This document shows positions 7,489-15,558 of a stretch of 64,000 bases of DNA, one piece after another (position 1 is the stretch's first letter; each line of letters starts with the position of its first letter). The notes below the pieces were generated by a model. That model made no database searches. It was given only the letters and a program-made list of their open reading frames with translations, and was not told the DNA's origin. The translations under genes and the position numbers were made by a program. This DNA is from an uncultured Eubacteriales bacterium (lineage in GTDB: Bacteria > Bacillota > Clostridia > Oscillospirales > Oscillospiraceae): assembly GCA_900314485.1 (NCBI GenBank), contig OMVL01000002.1, positions 1-64,000 of the forward strand, written 5' to 3'.

Positions 7489-9564
7489 CTAATTAAATGT
7501 ATCTTTGTGTTCCTCAAAAAGCTGTTCAATTCTTTCCCGCAGCCGCCGGTGCTCGGGAAGGGACAGGCCGGGGTCAGAGGAGAGCAGCGCCTCGGCGGCG
7601 TCTCTGGCCTCATAGAGCACTCTGGTGTCGGTGGCCAGATCGGCCACCTTCAGCGGCGGCAGGCCGTGCTGGCGGGAGCCGAAAAAGTCGCCGGGTCCCC
7701 GGAGCTTTAAGTCCTCCTCCGCGATTTTGAAGCCATCGTTGGTAGAGCAGAGGGCTTTCAGCCGCTGCAGCGTGTCTCCGCTTCGGTTGGCGGAGAGGAG
7801 GACGCAGTAGGACTGGCTTTCGCCCCGGCCCACCCGGCCGCGAAGCTGGTGCAGCTGGGAGAGACCGAACCGCTCGGCGTTTTCAATGACCATCAGCGTG
7901 GCGTTGGGCACGTCCACACCCACCTCAATGACGGTGGTGGCCACCAGAATGTCCAACTCTCCCTTGGAAAAGGCAGTCATGGCAGACTCCTTCTCTTTCG
8001 CCTTCAGCTTGCCGTGGACCAGTCCCACCCGGAGGTCGGGAAAGACCTGGGTCCGCAGGGTTTCGGCATAGGCGGTGACTGCCTTCAGATCCATAAAGCC
8101 GGGAGCGGGTTCCTCCGACTCCTCCACGGCGGGGCAGACGATGTAGACCTGATGCCCCTCCCGGACCTGCTTACGGACAAAGCCGTACATCTGCTGCCGT
8201 TTGCCCTCGCCCACCAGCACCGTCTGGATCTCCTGCCGCCCGGGGGGACGCTCGTCAATCACGGAGACCTCCAGATCGCCGTAGACGATGAGGGCCAGCG
8301 TCCGGGGAATGGGGGTAGCGGACATGACCAGCACATGAGGGCGCAGGGCAGCGCCTCCCTTGGCCGCCAGGGCGGCCCGCTGGCCCACGCCAAATCGATG
8401 CTGCTCGTCGGTGATGACCAGTCCCAGTTTTTGAAAGGTGACACCTTCGGAGAGGAGTGCGTGGGTGCCGACGATGAGATTGTATTCCCCAGCCTCTAAA
8501 GCGGCATAAATCTCTCGTTTCTCTTTTGCCCGCATAGAGCCGGTGAGCAGACCTACCCGCTGGCCGCTTTTTGCCAGGAGCGGCGCTAAGGTGTGGTAGT
8601 GCTGCTCGGCCAAAAGCTCGGTGGGCGCCATGAGGGCGGACTGATAGCCGTTTTTTGCCATCAGCCAGGCGCAGGCGGCGCCTACCACCGTCTTGCCGCT
8701 GCCCACATCGCCCTGAATGAGCCGATTCATGGCACTGCCGGAGGATAGGTCGGCAAAGCACTCCCGAACCGTCCGCTGCTGGGCATTTGTCAGGGTAAAC
8801 GGAAGGGTTAGATAGTATTCTGACGGGTCATAATAGGAGCAGGGGGGACCGGCCTGTTTTTGGCCGCTGCCTTTGAGCATGGCAAGACCCATGGAGAGAT
8901 AGAACAGCTCCTCAAAAATGAGCCGCCGCCGGGCCACCTCCAGTTCCTCCCAGGAGGGAGGGAAGTGGACGGTGCGCACGGCGTAGCCGGTGTGGGCCAG
9001 CTGATACTGCCGCTGGACCTCCGGAGGCAGGGGATCCTCCAGCTGTTCGGCGCAGTCCTCCAACACACGTCGGACCGCTCCGGCCAGCAGATTGTTTGAA
9101 ATACCTGCCGTCAGGGGATAGACCGGCATGATGCACTGGGTAAAGCGCTGCCGGTCCTCCGCTTCAAAAACCGGGTTGGTCATGGAAAAACGCCGGCCCT
9201 TTCGCTCCACGGTGCCGAAAAAGATATAGACCTGACCCACGGAAAGGGCGGTGCGGACGTAGCTCTGGTTAAAAAAGGTGAGCTCCATGGCGTCCTCATC
9301 GTCCACCACGTTGACCTTGACCAGCTCCAGACCCTTCCGGATATAGCTGGATTTGGGGGAGGTGGCCACCATGGCCCGGACACAGACCGGCTGATGCTCC
9401 GGGGCCTCCCGGACGGAGGCACAGGCCCGGCGGTCCTCGTAGTTCCGGGGATACCACAGCAGCAGATCTCCCGCATCCGCAATCCCCAGTTTCTCCAGCC
9501 GCTTTGCCCGGGCCGGGCCGATGCCGGGAAGAGACTGGACCGGGTCTGTGAGCTGAACGGACAT
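7489..9564 (-). CDS. recG: ATP-dependent DNA helicase RecG
   Basis: 691 residues, full family length. The N-terminal wedge domain begins with the helix-hairpin-helix LPGIGPARAKRLEKLGI. Helicase motifs follow: Walker A GDVGSGKTVV, motif Ia MAPTELLAEQH, motif II DEQHRFGVGQR, motif III VMSATPIPRTL, then FVRKQVREG and IEVGVDVPNAT, motif VI QLRGRVGRG. RecG reverses stalled replication forks and migrates Holliday junctions. A 390-base noncoding stretch lies upstream and the small Cys-rich gene downstream. Confidence 0.97.
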   Translation of the reverse strand: MSVQLTDPVQSLPGIGPARAKRLEKLGIADAGDLLLWYPRNYEDRRACASVREAPEHQPVCVRAMVATSPKSSYIRKGLELVKVNVVDDEDAMELTFFNQSYVRTALSVGQVYIFFGTVERKGRRFSMTNPVFEAEDRQRFTQCIMPVYPLTAGISNNLLAGAVRRVLEDCAEQLEDPLPPEVQRQYQLAHTGYAVRTVHFPPSWEELEVARRRLIFEELFYLSMGLAMLKGSGQKQAGPPCSYYDPSEYYLTLPFTLTNAQQRTVRECFADLSSGSAMNRLIQGDVGSGKTVVGAACAWLMAKNGYQSALMAPTELLAEQHYHTLAPLLAKSGQRVGLLTGSMRAKEKREIYAALEAGEYNLIVGTHALLSEGVTFQKLGLVITDEQHRFGVGQRAALAAKGGAALRPHVLVMSATPIPRTLALIVYGDLEVSVIDERPPGRQEIQTVLVGEGKRQQMYGFVRKQVREGHQVYIVCPAVEESEEPAPGFMDLKAVTAYAETLRTQVFPDLRVGLVHGKLKAKEKESAMTAFSKGELDILVATTVIEVGVDVPNATLMVIENAERFGLSQLHQLRGRVGRGESQSYCVLLSANRSGDTLQRLKALCSTNDGFKIAEEDLKLRGPGDFFGSRQHGLPPLKVADLATDTRVLYEARDAAEALLSSDPGLSLPEHRRLRERIEQLFEEHKDTFN

Positions 9565-9875
9565 GTGACGCGCCTCCTCTCGTTAGATTTCTGTGTTATT
9601 TTCTAACGAAATGTATCCACTTCATTAGAAAGACAGTGCCGCATGGCGGAACATTCCCGCCATTAGGGCATGTTCCTGTTACAGATGACTGATGTTGAAA
9701 AGAGTATAGCACATCTGAGAGGGAAAGAAAAACAGAAAATCTGTCTCAGTGGGGGATCGCCTGATTTGATCAGCACGATAAATTGGGAAAATTGCAGGAT
9801 CACTCCCGTTTTCTCCGGGTCTTTTTGGAGAAATGATAAAATTCCAAAAAATGCGTCGAAATTTTGAAAAAGGAC
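9565..9875. other. Long intergenic region between recG and the ROK gene
   Basis: No gene seen. It holds two inverted repeats: TCGTTAGA/TCTAACGA at 9580-9587 and 9602-9609, and ATGGCGG/CCGCCAT at 9643-9649 and 9657-9663. A minus-strand TATACT with an upstream TG (complement of 9703-9708) could be the -10 box for recG. The palindromes would lie in the recG leader. The right part is AT-rich and leads into the ROK promoter. Confidence 0.5.
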
Positions 9876-9903
9876 TTGAATTTTCCAAAAGGCATGATAA
9901 AAT
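9876..9903 (+). promoter_or_regulatory. Promoter of the ROK gene with overlapping operator-like repeat
   Basis: TTGAAT, 16-base spacer, TAAAAT. An ATTTTCCAAAAG element (9880-9891) lies in the spacer, and the near-identical CTTTTCCAAAAG recurs at 9922-9933 downstream of the start, a layout expected for autoregulation. Confidence 0.6.
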
Positions 9904-9955
9904 AGAATTCGGCATGAATTACTTTTCCAAAAGTTTTCTGATGAGGGGTATGAAT

Positions 9956-11083
9956 ATGGCTACTACTTACAATACTGCTGAGCTTCGGCGTCAAAATCGA
10001 AATCGTGTCTTCCGTTATATTTACTCTTCCGGCAGACCGGTCACCAAGCAGGACATCGCTCAGGCCCTGACCCTGAGCCTGCCCACTGTCGGGCAGAATC
10101 TGAAGGAGCTGCAGGAGGCTGAACTGCTGGAGTTCCAGGGCACCTTCGACTCCACCGGCGGCCGCAAGCCCCGGGCCATCGGCGTGGCCAGCAATGCCCG
10201 ATTCTCCATCGGCGTCTATTTGGGTCATCAGCGCATCCATCTGGCCTGCATCAACATCCGTGCGGAGCTGATCTGCAGCCAGCGCATTGCCCACCCGCTG
10301 ACCAATGATGAGGAGTATGCGGACTTCCTGGCGCAGGCCATTGACAGCTTTATTGCCTCCAACGGCATTGACACTGACCGCCTGCTGGGCGTTGGCATTG
10401 CCGTCTGCGGCGTGCCGGAGGAGGAGAGCGGCATTGCCACCCTGTCTCCTGTGCAGCCTGTGACCGAGCTGGATCTGAAGCGCATCGCCGGCAAGATCCC
10501 CTATCCTGTCCATTTTGAGAACGACGCCAACGCCGGCGGCCTGGCCACCTGGTGGTCCAACCCGGAGAAGCGGAACATGGTATTCCTCTTCCTGCACCGT
10601 GGCATCGGCGGCGCCATGCGCATCGGCGGCGAGCCCTATCTGGGCACCACCGGCCACGGCGGCGAGTTCGGCCATATGTGCATCGTTCCCCACGGCAAGG
10701 ACTGCGGCTGCGGCCAGAAGGGCTGCTTTGAGGCATACTGCTCCGTCAACCGTCTGAGTGAGGATCTGGGCATCAGCATTGACCAGTTCTTTGACGAGCT
10801 GCAGAAGAACAATGAGCAGTATCAGGCCATCTGGGACCAGTACCTGAACTATCTGGCCATCGCCATCAACAACATCCATATGGTGCTGGACTGCCAGATC
10901 ATTCTCGGCGGCGTTCTCTCCGGCTATATCGGCCCCTATCTGTACGAGCTGCGGGACCGCATTTCCAAGATTGCCACCTTCGAGACTGACGGCAGCTTCT
11001 GCACCATCTCCAGCTATGGCTATTGGTCCACCTGTATCGGCGCAGCGCTGAACTTTGTGTCTGATTTCATGCAGGAAATTTGA
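9956..11083 (+). CDS. ROK family transcriptional repressor/sugar kinase-like protein
   Basis: 375 residues from the ATG at 9956, preceded by GAGGGG at 7 bases. The N-terminal winged helix (residues about 10-75: ELRRQNRNRVFRYIYSSGRP, TKQDIAQALTLSLPTVGQNL) precedes a ROK domain with HFENDANAGGLA, the GTTGHGGEFGHM loop and the Zn-binding Cys/His cluster CGCGQKGCFEAY. Such proteins are sugar-responsive repressors of the NagC/XylR type. Downstream lie a two-part transketolase and an aldose epimerase, so the likely ligand is a sugar or sugar phosphate feeding the pentose phosphate path. Two TTTTCCAAAAG elements flank its own start site. Confidence 0.9.
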   Translation: MATTYNTAELRRQNRNRVFRYIYSSGRPVTKQDIAQALTLSLPTVGQNLKELQEAELLEFQGTFDSTGGRKPRAIGVASNARFSIGVYLGHQRIHLACINIRAELICSQRIAHPLTNDEEYADFLAQAIDSFIASNGIDTDRLLGVGIAVCGVPEEESGIATLSPVQPVTELDLKRIAGKIPYPVHFENDANAGGLATWWSNPEKRNMVFLFLHRGIGGAMRIGGEPYLGTTGHGGEFGHMCIVPHGKDCGCGQKGCFEAYCSVNRLSEDLGISIDQFFDELQKNNEQYQAIWDQYLNYLAIAINNIHMVLDCQIILGGVLSGYIGPYLYELRDRISKIATFETDGSFCTISSYGYWSTCIGAALNFVSDFMQEI

Positions 11084-11133
11084 CAAAAAACAGCAAAAAT
11101 ATTGGAAAGTATTTGTTGATAGTCATTTATTTA

Positions 11134-11170
11134 CAAAACCCCGGCGCAAACTACTTGCGCCGGGGTTTTG
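11134..11170 (+). terminator. Intrinsic terminator after the ROK gene
   Basis: Fourteen-base-pair arms (aaaaccccggcgca / tgcgccggggtttt, flanked by c and g) around a short loop, ending in TTTTG. Its 3' arm overlaps the -35 region of the transketolase promoter. Confidence 0.85.
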
Positions 11171-11183
11171 TTGCGTGTATAAT
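11155..11183 (+). promoter_or_regulatory. Candidate promoter of the transketolase operon
   Basis: TTGCGC, 17-base spacer, perfect TATAAT at 11178-11183. The -35 box lies inside the 3' arm of the preceding terminator. Confidence 0.5.
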
Positions 11184-11234
11184 GTCTTCAGCCATGCAGG
11201 AAACGATGCATGGACTGACAAGGAGTGTGAAAGC

Positions 11235-12080
11235 ATGACTGCAGCTGAGAAGAGACAACTTGCTATCAATGCCTGCAAAGTTCGCATGGGTATTATCACC
11301 TCTACTCACAGCGCTAAGGCGGGCCACCCCGGTGGAAGTCTGTCTGCCGCTGATCTGTTCACTTATCTGTATTGCAAAGAATTGAATGTGGATCCCGCCA
11401 ACCCCAAGTGGGAGGACCGGGACCGCTTTGTACTGTCCAAGGGCCATACTGCCCCCGGACTTTATGCCGCATTGGCGCTTCGGGGCTTCTTCCCGGAGGA
11501 GGATCTGCTCACCCTGCGGCACATTGACAGCTATCTCCAGGGTCACCCCAATATGCTCTCTGTTCCCGGCGTGGACATGTCCACCGGCTCTCTGGGCCAG
11601 GGCATCTCTGCCGCTGCCGGCATGGCCAAGGGCGCAAAGCTCTTGGGTAAGGACTTCCGGGTCTACACCCTGCTGGGTGACGGTGAGATCCAGGAGGGTC
11701 AGGTTTGGGAGGCGCTGATGTTCGGCGCCCACTATAAGCTGGACAACCTCTGTGTCATCATCGACAACAACAACCTGCAGATCGACGGCCAGGTGTCTGA
11801 CGTCATGAGCCCCTATCCCATTGTGGACAAGCTGGAGGCTTTCGGCTATCACACGATTGCTGTTGACGGCCACAGCTTCGAGCAGCTTGAGGCCGCCCTC
11901 AATGAGGCGAGAGCCACCAAGGGCCAGCCCTCCGCCATTGTCATGAAGACCACCAAGGGCAAGGGCGTGAGCTTCATGGAGAACAACGCCGGCTGGCACG
12001 GCAAGGCTCCCAATGACGAGGAGTGCAAGATTGCACTGGGCGAGCTGAAGGCTCAGCTGGCAGAACTGGAGGGGCAGTGA
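11235..12080 (+). CDS. Transketolase, N-terminal (TPP-binding) subunit
   Basis: 281 residues from the ATG at 11235 (AAGGAG site about 9 bases upstream). Thiamine-diphosphate features: KGHTAPGLYAALALRG, GHPNMLSVPGVDMSTGSLGQG, and the Mg/TPP motif GDGEIQEGQVWEAL with DNNNLQIDGQ. It is the first half of a transketolase made as two chains; the partner follows after one base. Reaction: transfer of two-carbon ketol units between sugar phosphates in the non-oxidative pentose phosphate path. The split form is common in Clostridia. Confidence 0.93.
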   Translation: MTAAEKRQLAINACKVRMGIITSTHSAKAGHPGGSLSAADLFTYLYCKELNVDPANPKWEDRDRFVLSKGHTAPGLYAALALRGFFPEEDLLTLRHIDSYLQGHPNMLSVPGVDMSTGSLGQGISAAAGMAKGAKLLGKDFRVYTLLGDGEIQEGQVWEALMFGAHYKLDNLCVIIDNNNLQIDGQVSDVMSPYPIVDKLEAFGYHTIAVDGHSFEQLEAALNEARATKGQPSAIVMKTTKGKGVSFMENNAGWHGKAPNDEECKIALGELKAQLAELEGQ

Positions 12081-12081
12081 T

Positions 12082-13023
12082 ATGGCAGAAGTAAAGAAAG
12101 CCGCCGCCCGTGAGGGCTACGGCAACGCACTGAAAAAGCTGGGCGAGGAACATTCCAACGTCGTCGTGCTGGATGCCGATCTGGCCGGCTCCACCAAGAC
12201 TGCCGTCTTTGGCAAAGCCTTCCCGGACCGTCATTTTAACTGCGGCATTGCAGAGGCCAACATGGTCTGCGCCGCCGCCGGGCTGGCGTCTCTGGGCCTT
12301 GTGGCCTATGTGTCCTCCTTTGCCATGTTCGCTGCCGGACGTGCTTTTGAGCAGATCCGCAACAGCGTGGGCTATACCCGCCTCAACGTTAAGATCTGCG
12401 CCTCTCACGGCGGCATCACTGTGGGCGAGGACGGCGCTTCTCACCAATGCTGCGAGGATTTTGCCCTCATGCGGGTGATCCCCGGTATGGTGGTGCTCTG
12501 CCCCGCCGACAGCATTGAGGCCGAGGCCTGCGTCAGAGCGGCCTATGAGCACGAAGGCCCTGTCTATGTCCGTTTCGGCCGCTCCGCTACCCCCGTCATT
12601 CACGAGGAGGGCTATGCCCTCACCATCGGCAAGGGCGAGGTGCTCTCCGACGGCAATGACGTGGCCATTATTGCCACCGGCATCATGGTCCCCGAGGCCG
12701 TAGAGGCCGCCAAGGAATTGCGGAAGCAGGGTATCTCCGCCCGGGTCATCAATATGTGCAGCATCAAGCCTCTGGACGAGGAGCTGGTGCTCAAGGCCGC
12801 CCGGGAGTGCGGCAAGGTCGTCACAGTAGAGGAGCACTCTGTCATCGGCGGCCTGGGCGAGGCTGTGTGCAGCCTGCTGTCAGAAAACTACCCCGTCCCC
12901 GTCAAGCGCATCGGGATCAACGATGAGTTTGGACATTCAGGCCCTGCCGATGCCCTGTTGGAAGAGTACGGCCTGACCGGGAAACACATTGCGGAAAAGA
13001 CCAGGGCGTTTCTGGGAAAATAA
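12082..13023 (+). CDS. Transketolase, C-terminal (pyrimidine-binding) subunit
   Basis: 313 residues covering the pyrimidine-binding and C-terminal domains: LDADLAGSTKT, FNCGIAEANMVCAAAGLA with the conserved Glu that activates thiamine diphosphate, ICASHGGITVGEDGASHQ, then the transketolase C domain (VTVEEHSVIGGLGEAV). The start lies one base after the stop of the N-terminal subunit gene, so translation is coupled and the subunits are made together. DXS and pyruvate dehydrogenase-like proteins are relatives, but the context and length fit transketolase. Confidence 0.93.
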   Translation: MAEVKKAAAREGYGNALKKLGEEHSNVVVLDADLAGSTKTAVFGKAFPDRHFNCGIAEANMVCAAAGLASLGLVAYVSSFAMFAAGRAFEQIRNSVGYTRLNVKICASHGGITVGEDGASHQCCEDFALMRVIPGMVVLCPADSIEAEACVRAAYEHEGPVYVRFGRSATPVIHEEGYALTIGKGEVLSDGNDVAIIATGIMVPEAVEAAKELRKQGISARVINMCSIKPLDEELVLKAARECGKVVTVEEHSVIGGLGEAVCSLLSENYPVPVKRIGINDEFGHSGPADALLEEYGLTGKHIAEKTRAFLGK

Positions 13024-13098
13024 AGAAATCATGCGCAGCCGGGAGATACAATGATCCCGGCTGCGAGCTTTATAAGTGATAAAAGGAGGTCGTTTGGA

Positions 13099-14142
13099 AT
13101 GTCAGTGACAAAAGAGTTTTTCGGTTATACCAGAGACGGACAGGCTGTTTTCCGCTACACCCTGACCAATGCAAACGACATGGAGGTCCAGGTCATCTCC
13201 TACGGCGCCGCCCTCCGATCGGCCCGGGTGCCGGATCGTCACGGGAGGCTGGCGGACGTCCTTTTGGGCTATGACAGCCTGCGGGAGTACGAACTGCGGG
13301 ACGGATTTTTCGGCGCACTGGTGGGCCGGGTGGCCAACCGGCTGAGGCTGGCCCGGTTCTGCATTGACGGCACTGTCTATCAGCTCCAGCCCAACGAGGG
13401 AGAGAACCACCTCCACGGCAGCTTCAGCTTCCGGGTACTGGATGCCGAGATGGGGGAGAACTCCCTGACCTTTTCCTTCCTCAGCCCTGACGGGGAGGAG
13501 GGCTATCCCGGAAATTTAAGCGTCACCTACCGCTACACGCTTACCGATGACAACCGTCTGACGTTGGACTACACCGCAACCACGGATAACGCCACCATCC
13601 TCAACCTCACCAACCACGCCTACTGGAATCTGGGCGGTCACGACTCCGGGGACGTACTGGACACCGTTTTGCAGATGAATTGCAGTCAATTCACCGAGAC
13701 GGACCGGGAGAGCCTGCTGACGGGTAATGTATTCCCGGTGGAGGGAACCGCCTTTGACTTCCGCACGCCCAAGCCTCTGGGGCGGGATATTGATGCGGAT
13801 CATCCCATGCTCCGCTGGGCCCTGGGCTACGACTTGAATCTGGTGACAGATCGGCCCTCTATGATACAGCCTGTGGCCACGGCATACAGCCCCAAGACCG
13901 GCATTGTCATGGACTACTACACCACCCAGCCCGGCACCCAGCTCTATTCCGGCAACTATATCTCTCTCCAACCGCCCAGACGGGGCAAGGGCGGCGTGAT
14001 CTACGAAAACCGGCACGGCTTCTGCCTGGAAAGCCAGCACTGCCCCTGTGCCACTGACTTTCCTCAGTTTGATACCACTGTCCTCCGCCCTGGGGAGGTC
14101 TACCGCCAGAGCGCAGCCTATCAATTCAGTGTCAAAAAGTAA
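13099..14142 (+). CDS. galM: Aldose 1-epimerase (galactose mutarotase)
   Basis: 347 residues from the ATG at 13099 with AAAGGAGG about 9 bases upstream. Mutarotase signatures: SYGAALRSARVPDRHG, VGRVANRL, NEGENHLHGS (catalytic His region), LTNHAYWNLGGHDSG with the second catalytic His, and GFCLESQHCPCATDFPQF near the C-terminus. Reaction: interconversion of alpha and beta anomers of glucose or galactose. It follows the transketolase pair and ends at a convergent terminator, so the ROK-transketolase-epimerase block looks like one sugar-use unit. Confidence 0.93.
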   Translation: MSVTKEFFGYTRDGQAVFRYTLTNANDMEVQVISYGAALRSARVPDRHGRLADVLLGYDSLREYELRDGFFGALVGRVANRLRLARFCIDGTVYQLQPNEGENHLHGSFSFRVLDAEMGENSLTFSFLSPDGEEGYPGNLSVTYRYTLTDDNRLTLDYTATTDNATILNLTNHAYWNLGGHDSGDVLDTVLQMNCSQFTETDRESLLTGNVFPVEGTAFDFRTPKPLGRDIDADHPMLRWALGYDLNLVTDRPSMIQPVATAYSPKTGIVMDYYTTQPGTQLYSGNYISLQPPRRGKGGVIYENRHGFCLESQHCPCATDFPQFDTTVLRPGEVYRQSAAYQFSVKK

Positions 14143-14144
14143 AA

Positions 14145-14181
14145 AAACACCGGACTTCCCATTTGCGGAAGTCCGGTGTTT
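14145..14181. terminator. Bidirectional terminator between galM and the ABC operon
   Basis: Fifteen-base perfect arms (aaacaccggacttcc / ggaagtccggtgttt) with a 7-base loop between convergent genes. Confidence 0.88.
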
Positions 14182-14183
14182 GA

Positions 14184-14753
14184 TTACAGGCGATCAATCT
14201 CTGCCTCCATCCCCTTCGCCTCCTCCGGGTGGTGGGTGGTGAAGAGGAGCAGCCGCTCCCTTTGGTGCCGGCGAACAAAAGAGATCGCCTCGTCTCGGCT
14301 CTCCTCGTCCAACCCGGTAAAAGGCTCGTCCAACAGCAGCACATCGGAGTCCGCCAGCAGCGCTCTTGCAATCGCCACCCGCCGCTTCATGCCGCCGGAG
14401 AGGGCGGAGACAGGCTGGGTCAGGCAGCCCTCCGGGAGCAGCTCTGTGAGCCGGAGGCGGATGACGTCCCGATCTGGCCTTGTCTGCATCATTGCAACAT
14501 TGGTCACGGGGGAGAGATGGTCACAGAGCCGGTCCTCCTGAAAGACCATAGAGATGCGGGCGCTGTCAAAGCCGATCAGCCGTCCCGCATCCGGCTTCTC
14601 CAGCCCCGCAAACAGGCGGAAGAGGGTGGTCTTGCCGCCCCCGGAAGGTGACATAATGCATATGCGCTCTCCCGGCTGAAAGGACAGGGTCAGATCAGAG
14701 AGGACGCTGTGCTTGCCAAAGGACTTGCTCAGTCCCTCACATCCGTATGTCAT
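14184..14753 (-). CDS. ABC transporter ATP-binding protein (nitrate/sulfonate/taurine type)
   Basis: 189 residues, shorter than the usual 240-260, but the ABC core is complete: P-loop SPSGGGKTTLF, signature LSGGMKRRVAIARAL, Walker B VLLLDEPFTGLD, and the switch pair in FTTHHPEEA. The C-terminal tail is missing. The first Gly of Walker A is Ser. The ATG at 14753 has GGAGGG at 6 bases and overlaps the permease stop by 17 bases. It powers an importer of the SsuB/TauB class; substrate unknown. Confidence 0.9.
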   Translation of the reverse strand: MTYGCEGLSKSFGKHSVLSDLTLSFQPGERICIMSPSGGGKTTLFRLFAGLEKPDAGRLIGFDSARISMVFQEDRLCDHLSPVTNVAMMQTRPDRDVIRLRLTELLPEGCLTQPVSALSGGMKRRVAIARALLADSDVLLLDEPFTGLDEESRDEAISFVRRHQRERLLLFTTHHPEEAKGMEAEIDRL

Positions 14754-15558
14754 CGGTTCCCTCCATTCTGCGGGCGGCCCAGTTCAGCAGCGCCAGAAAA
14801 ACCGACTCGAAGAGCATACTGAGCAGCAAAATCACAAAGGTCCAGGCAAACAGGTGGTCGATTTCCAGATAGATCTTGGCAAAATAGAGCCGCTGTCCGA
14901 TGGAGTGGAGGGGCGTGCCGATCACTTCTGCCGCCACGCCGGACTTCCAGCTCATGCCCAGAGCCAGCTGACAGCCGCTGACGAGGGAGGGCAGCAGGGC
15001 GGGGAGGTAGACATAACGCAGTTTTCTCCAGCTCCCCATACGAAAGACCCTGGCCATCTCCAGCAGCTGACCGTCCGCCCGGTCCAGTCCCTCCCGGGTG
15101 TTCAGGTAGAGGATGGGAAAGGCCACCAGAAAGACGATGATAAAGGTGAGATTTTGAGACCCCGCCCACACCAGCAGCAGCACCACAAAGCAGGCCACGG
15201 GCACAGACTTCATGGCGGCTACAAGCGGGGCCAGAATATCTCCTGTCAGGGGAAACCGATGCGCCAGAGTTCCAAAAGCCAGGGCCAGCACAAAGGCCAG
15301 AAGAAATCCTCCGGCGATGCGCAGCATGGTAAAGGCCGCCGTCTGCCAGAAATCTGCCGTTACGACCATCTGCCCCAGCGCGCGCAGAGATTCCATGGGG
15401 CCGGCCAGAAGGACGCTCTGATGGACGATGAGACTGGCCATCTGCCACAGGGCCAGCCAGCCCAGGGCAATGGCAGTTTTTTTGAGAACAGGCTTAGCCA
15501 AGGTAGTAGAAGTCGTCTGCCGGCAGAGCGCCGCCCACAGAGGAGGGAGCCAGCTCAT
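14737..15558 (-). CDS. ABC transporter permease (SsuC/TauC type)
   Basis: Up to 273 residues with about six transmembrane segments. The EAA docking loop appears as LDRADGQLLEMARVFRMG, and LWQMASLIVHQ is near the N-terminus. The ATG at 15558 has GGAGG six bases upstream but lies 65 bases inside the substrate-binding gene. An in-frame TTG at 15501, just before the upstream stop, would give a more typical 254-residue protein. The two-start ambiguity affects only the first 19 residues. Confidence 0.88.
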   Translation of the reverse strand: MSWLPPLWAALCRQTTSTTLAKPVLKKTAIALGWLALWQMASLIVHQSVLLAGPMESLRALGQMVVTADFWQTAAFTMLRIAGGFLLAFVLALAFGTLAHRFPLTGDILAPLVAAMKSVPVACFVVLLLVWAGSQNLTFIIVFLVAFPILYLNTREGLDRADGQLLEMARVFRMGSWRKLRYVYLPALLPSLVSGCQLALGMSWKSGVAAEVIGTPLHSIGQRLYFAKIYLEIDHLFAWTFVILLLSMLFESVFLALLNWAARRMEGTDDIRM

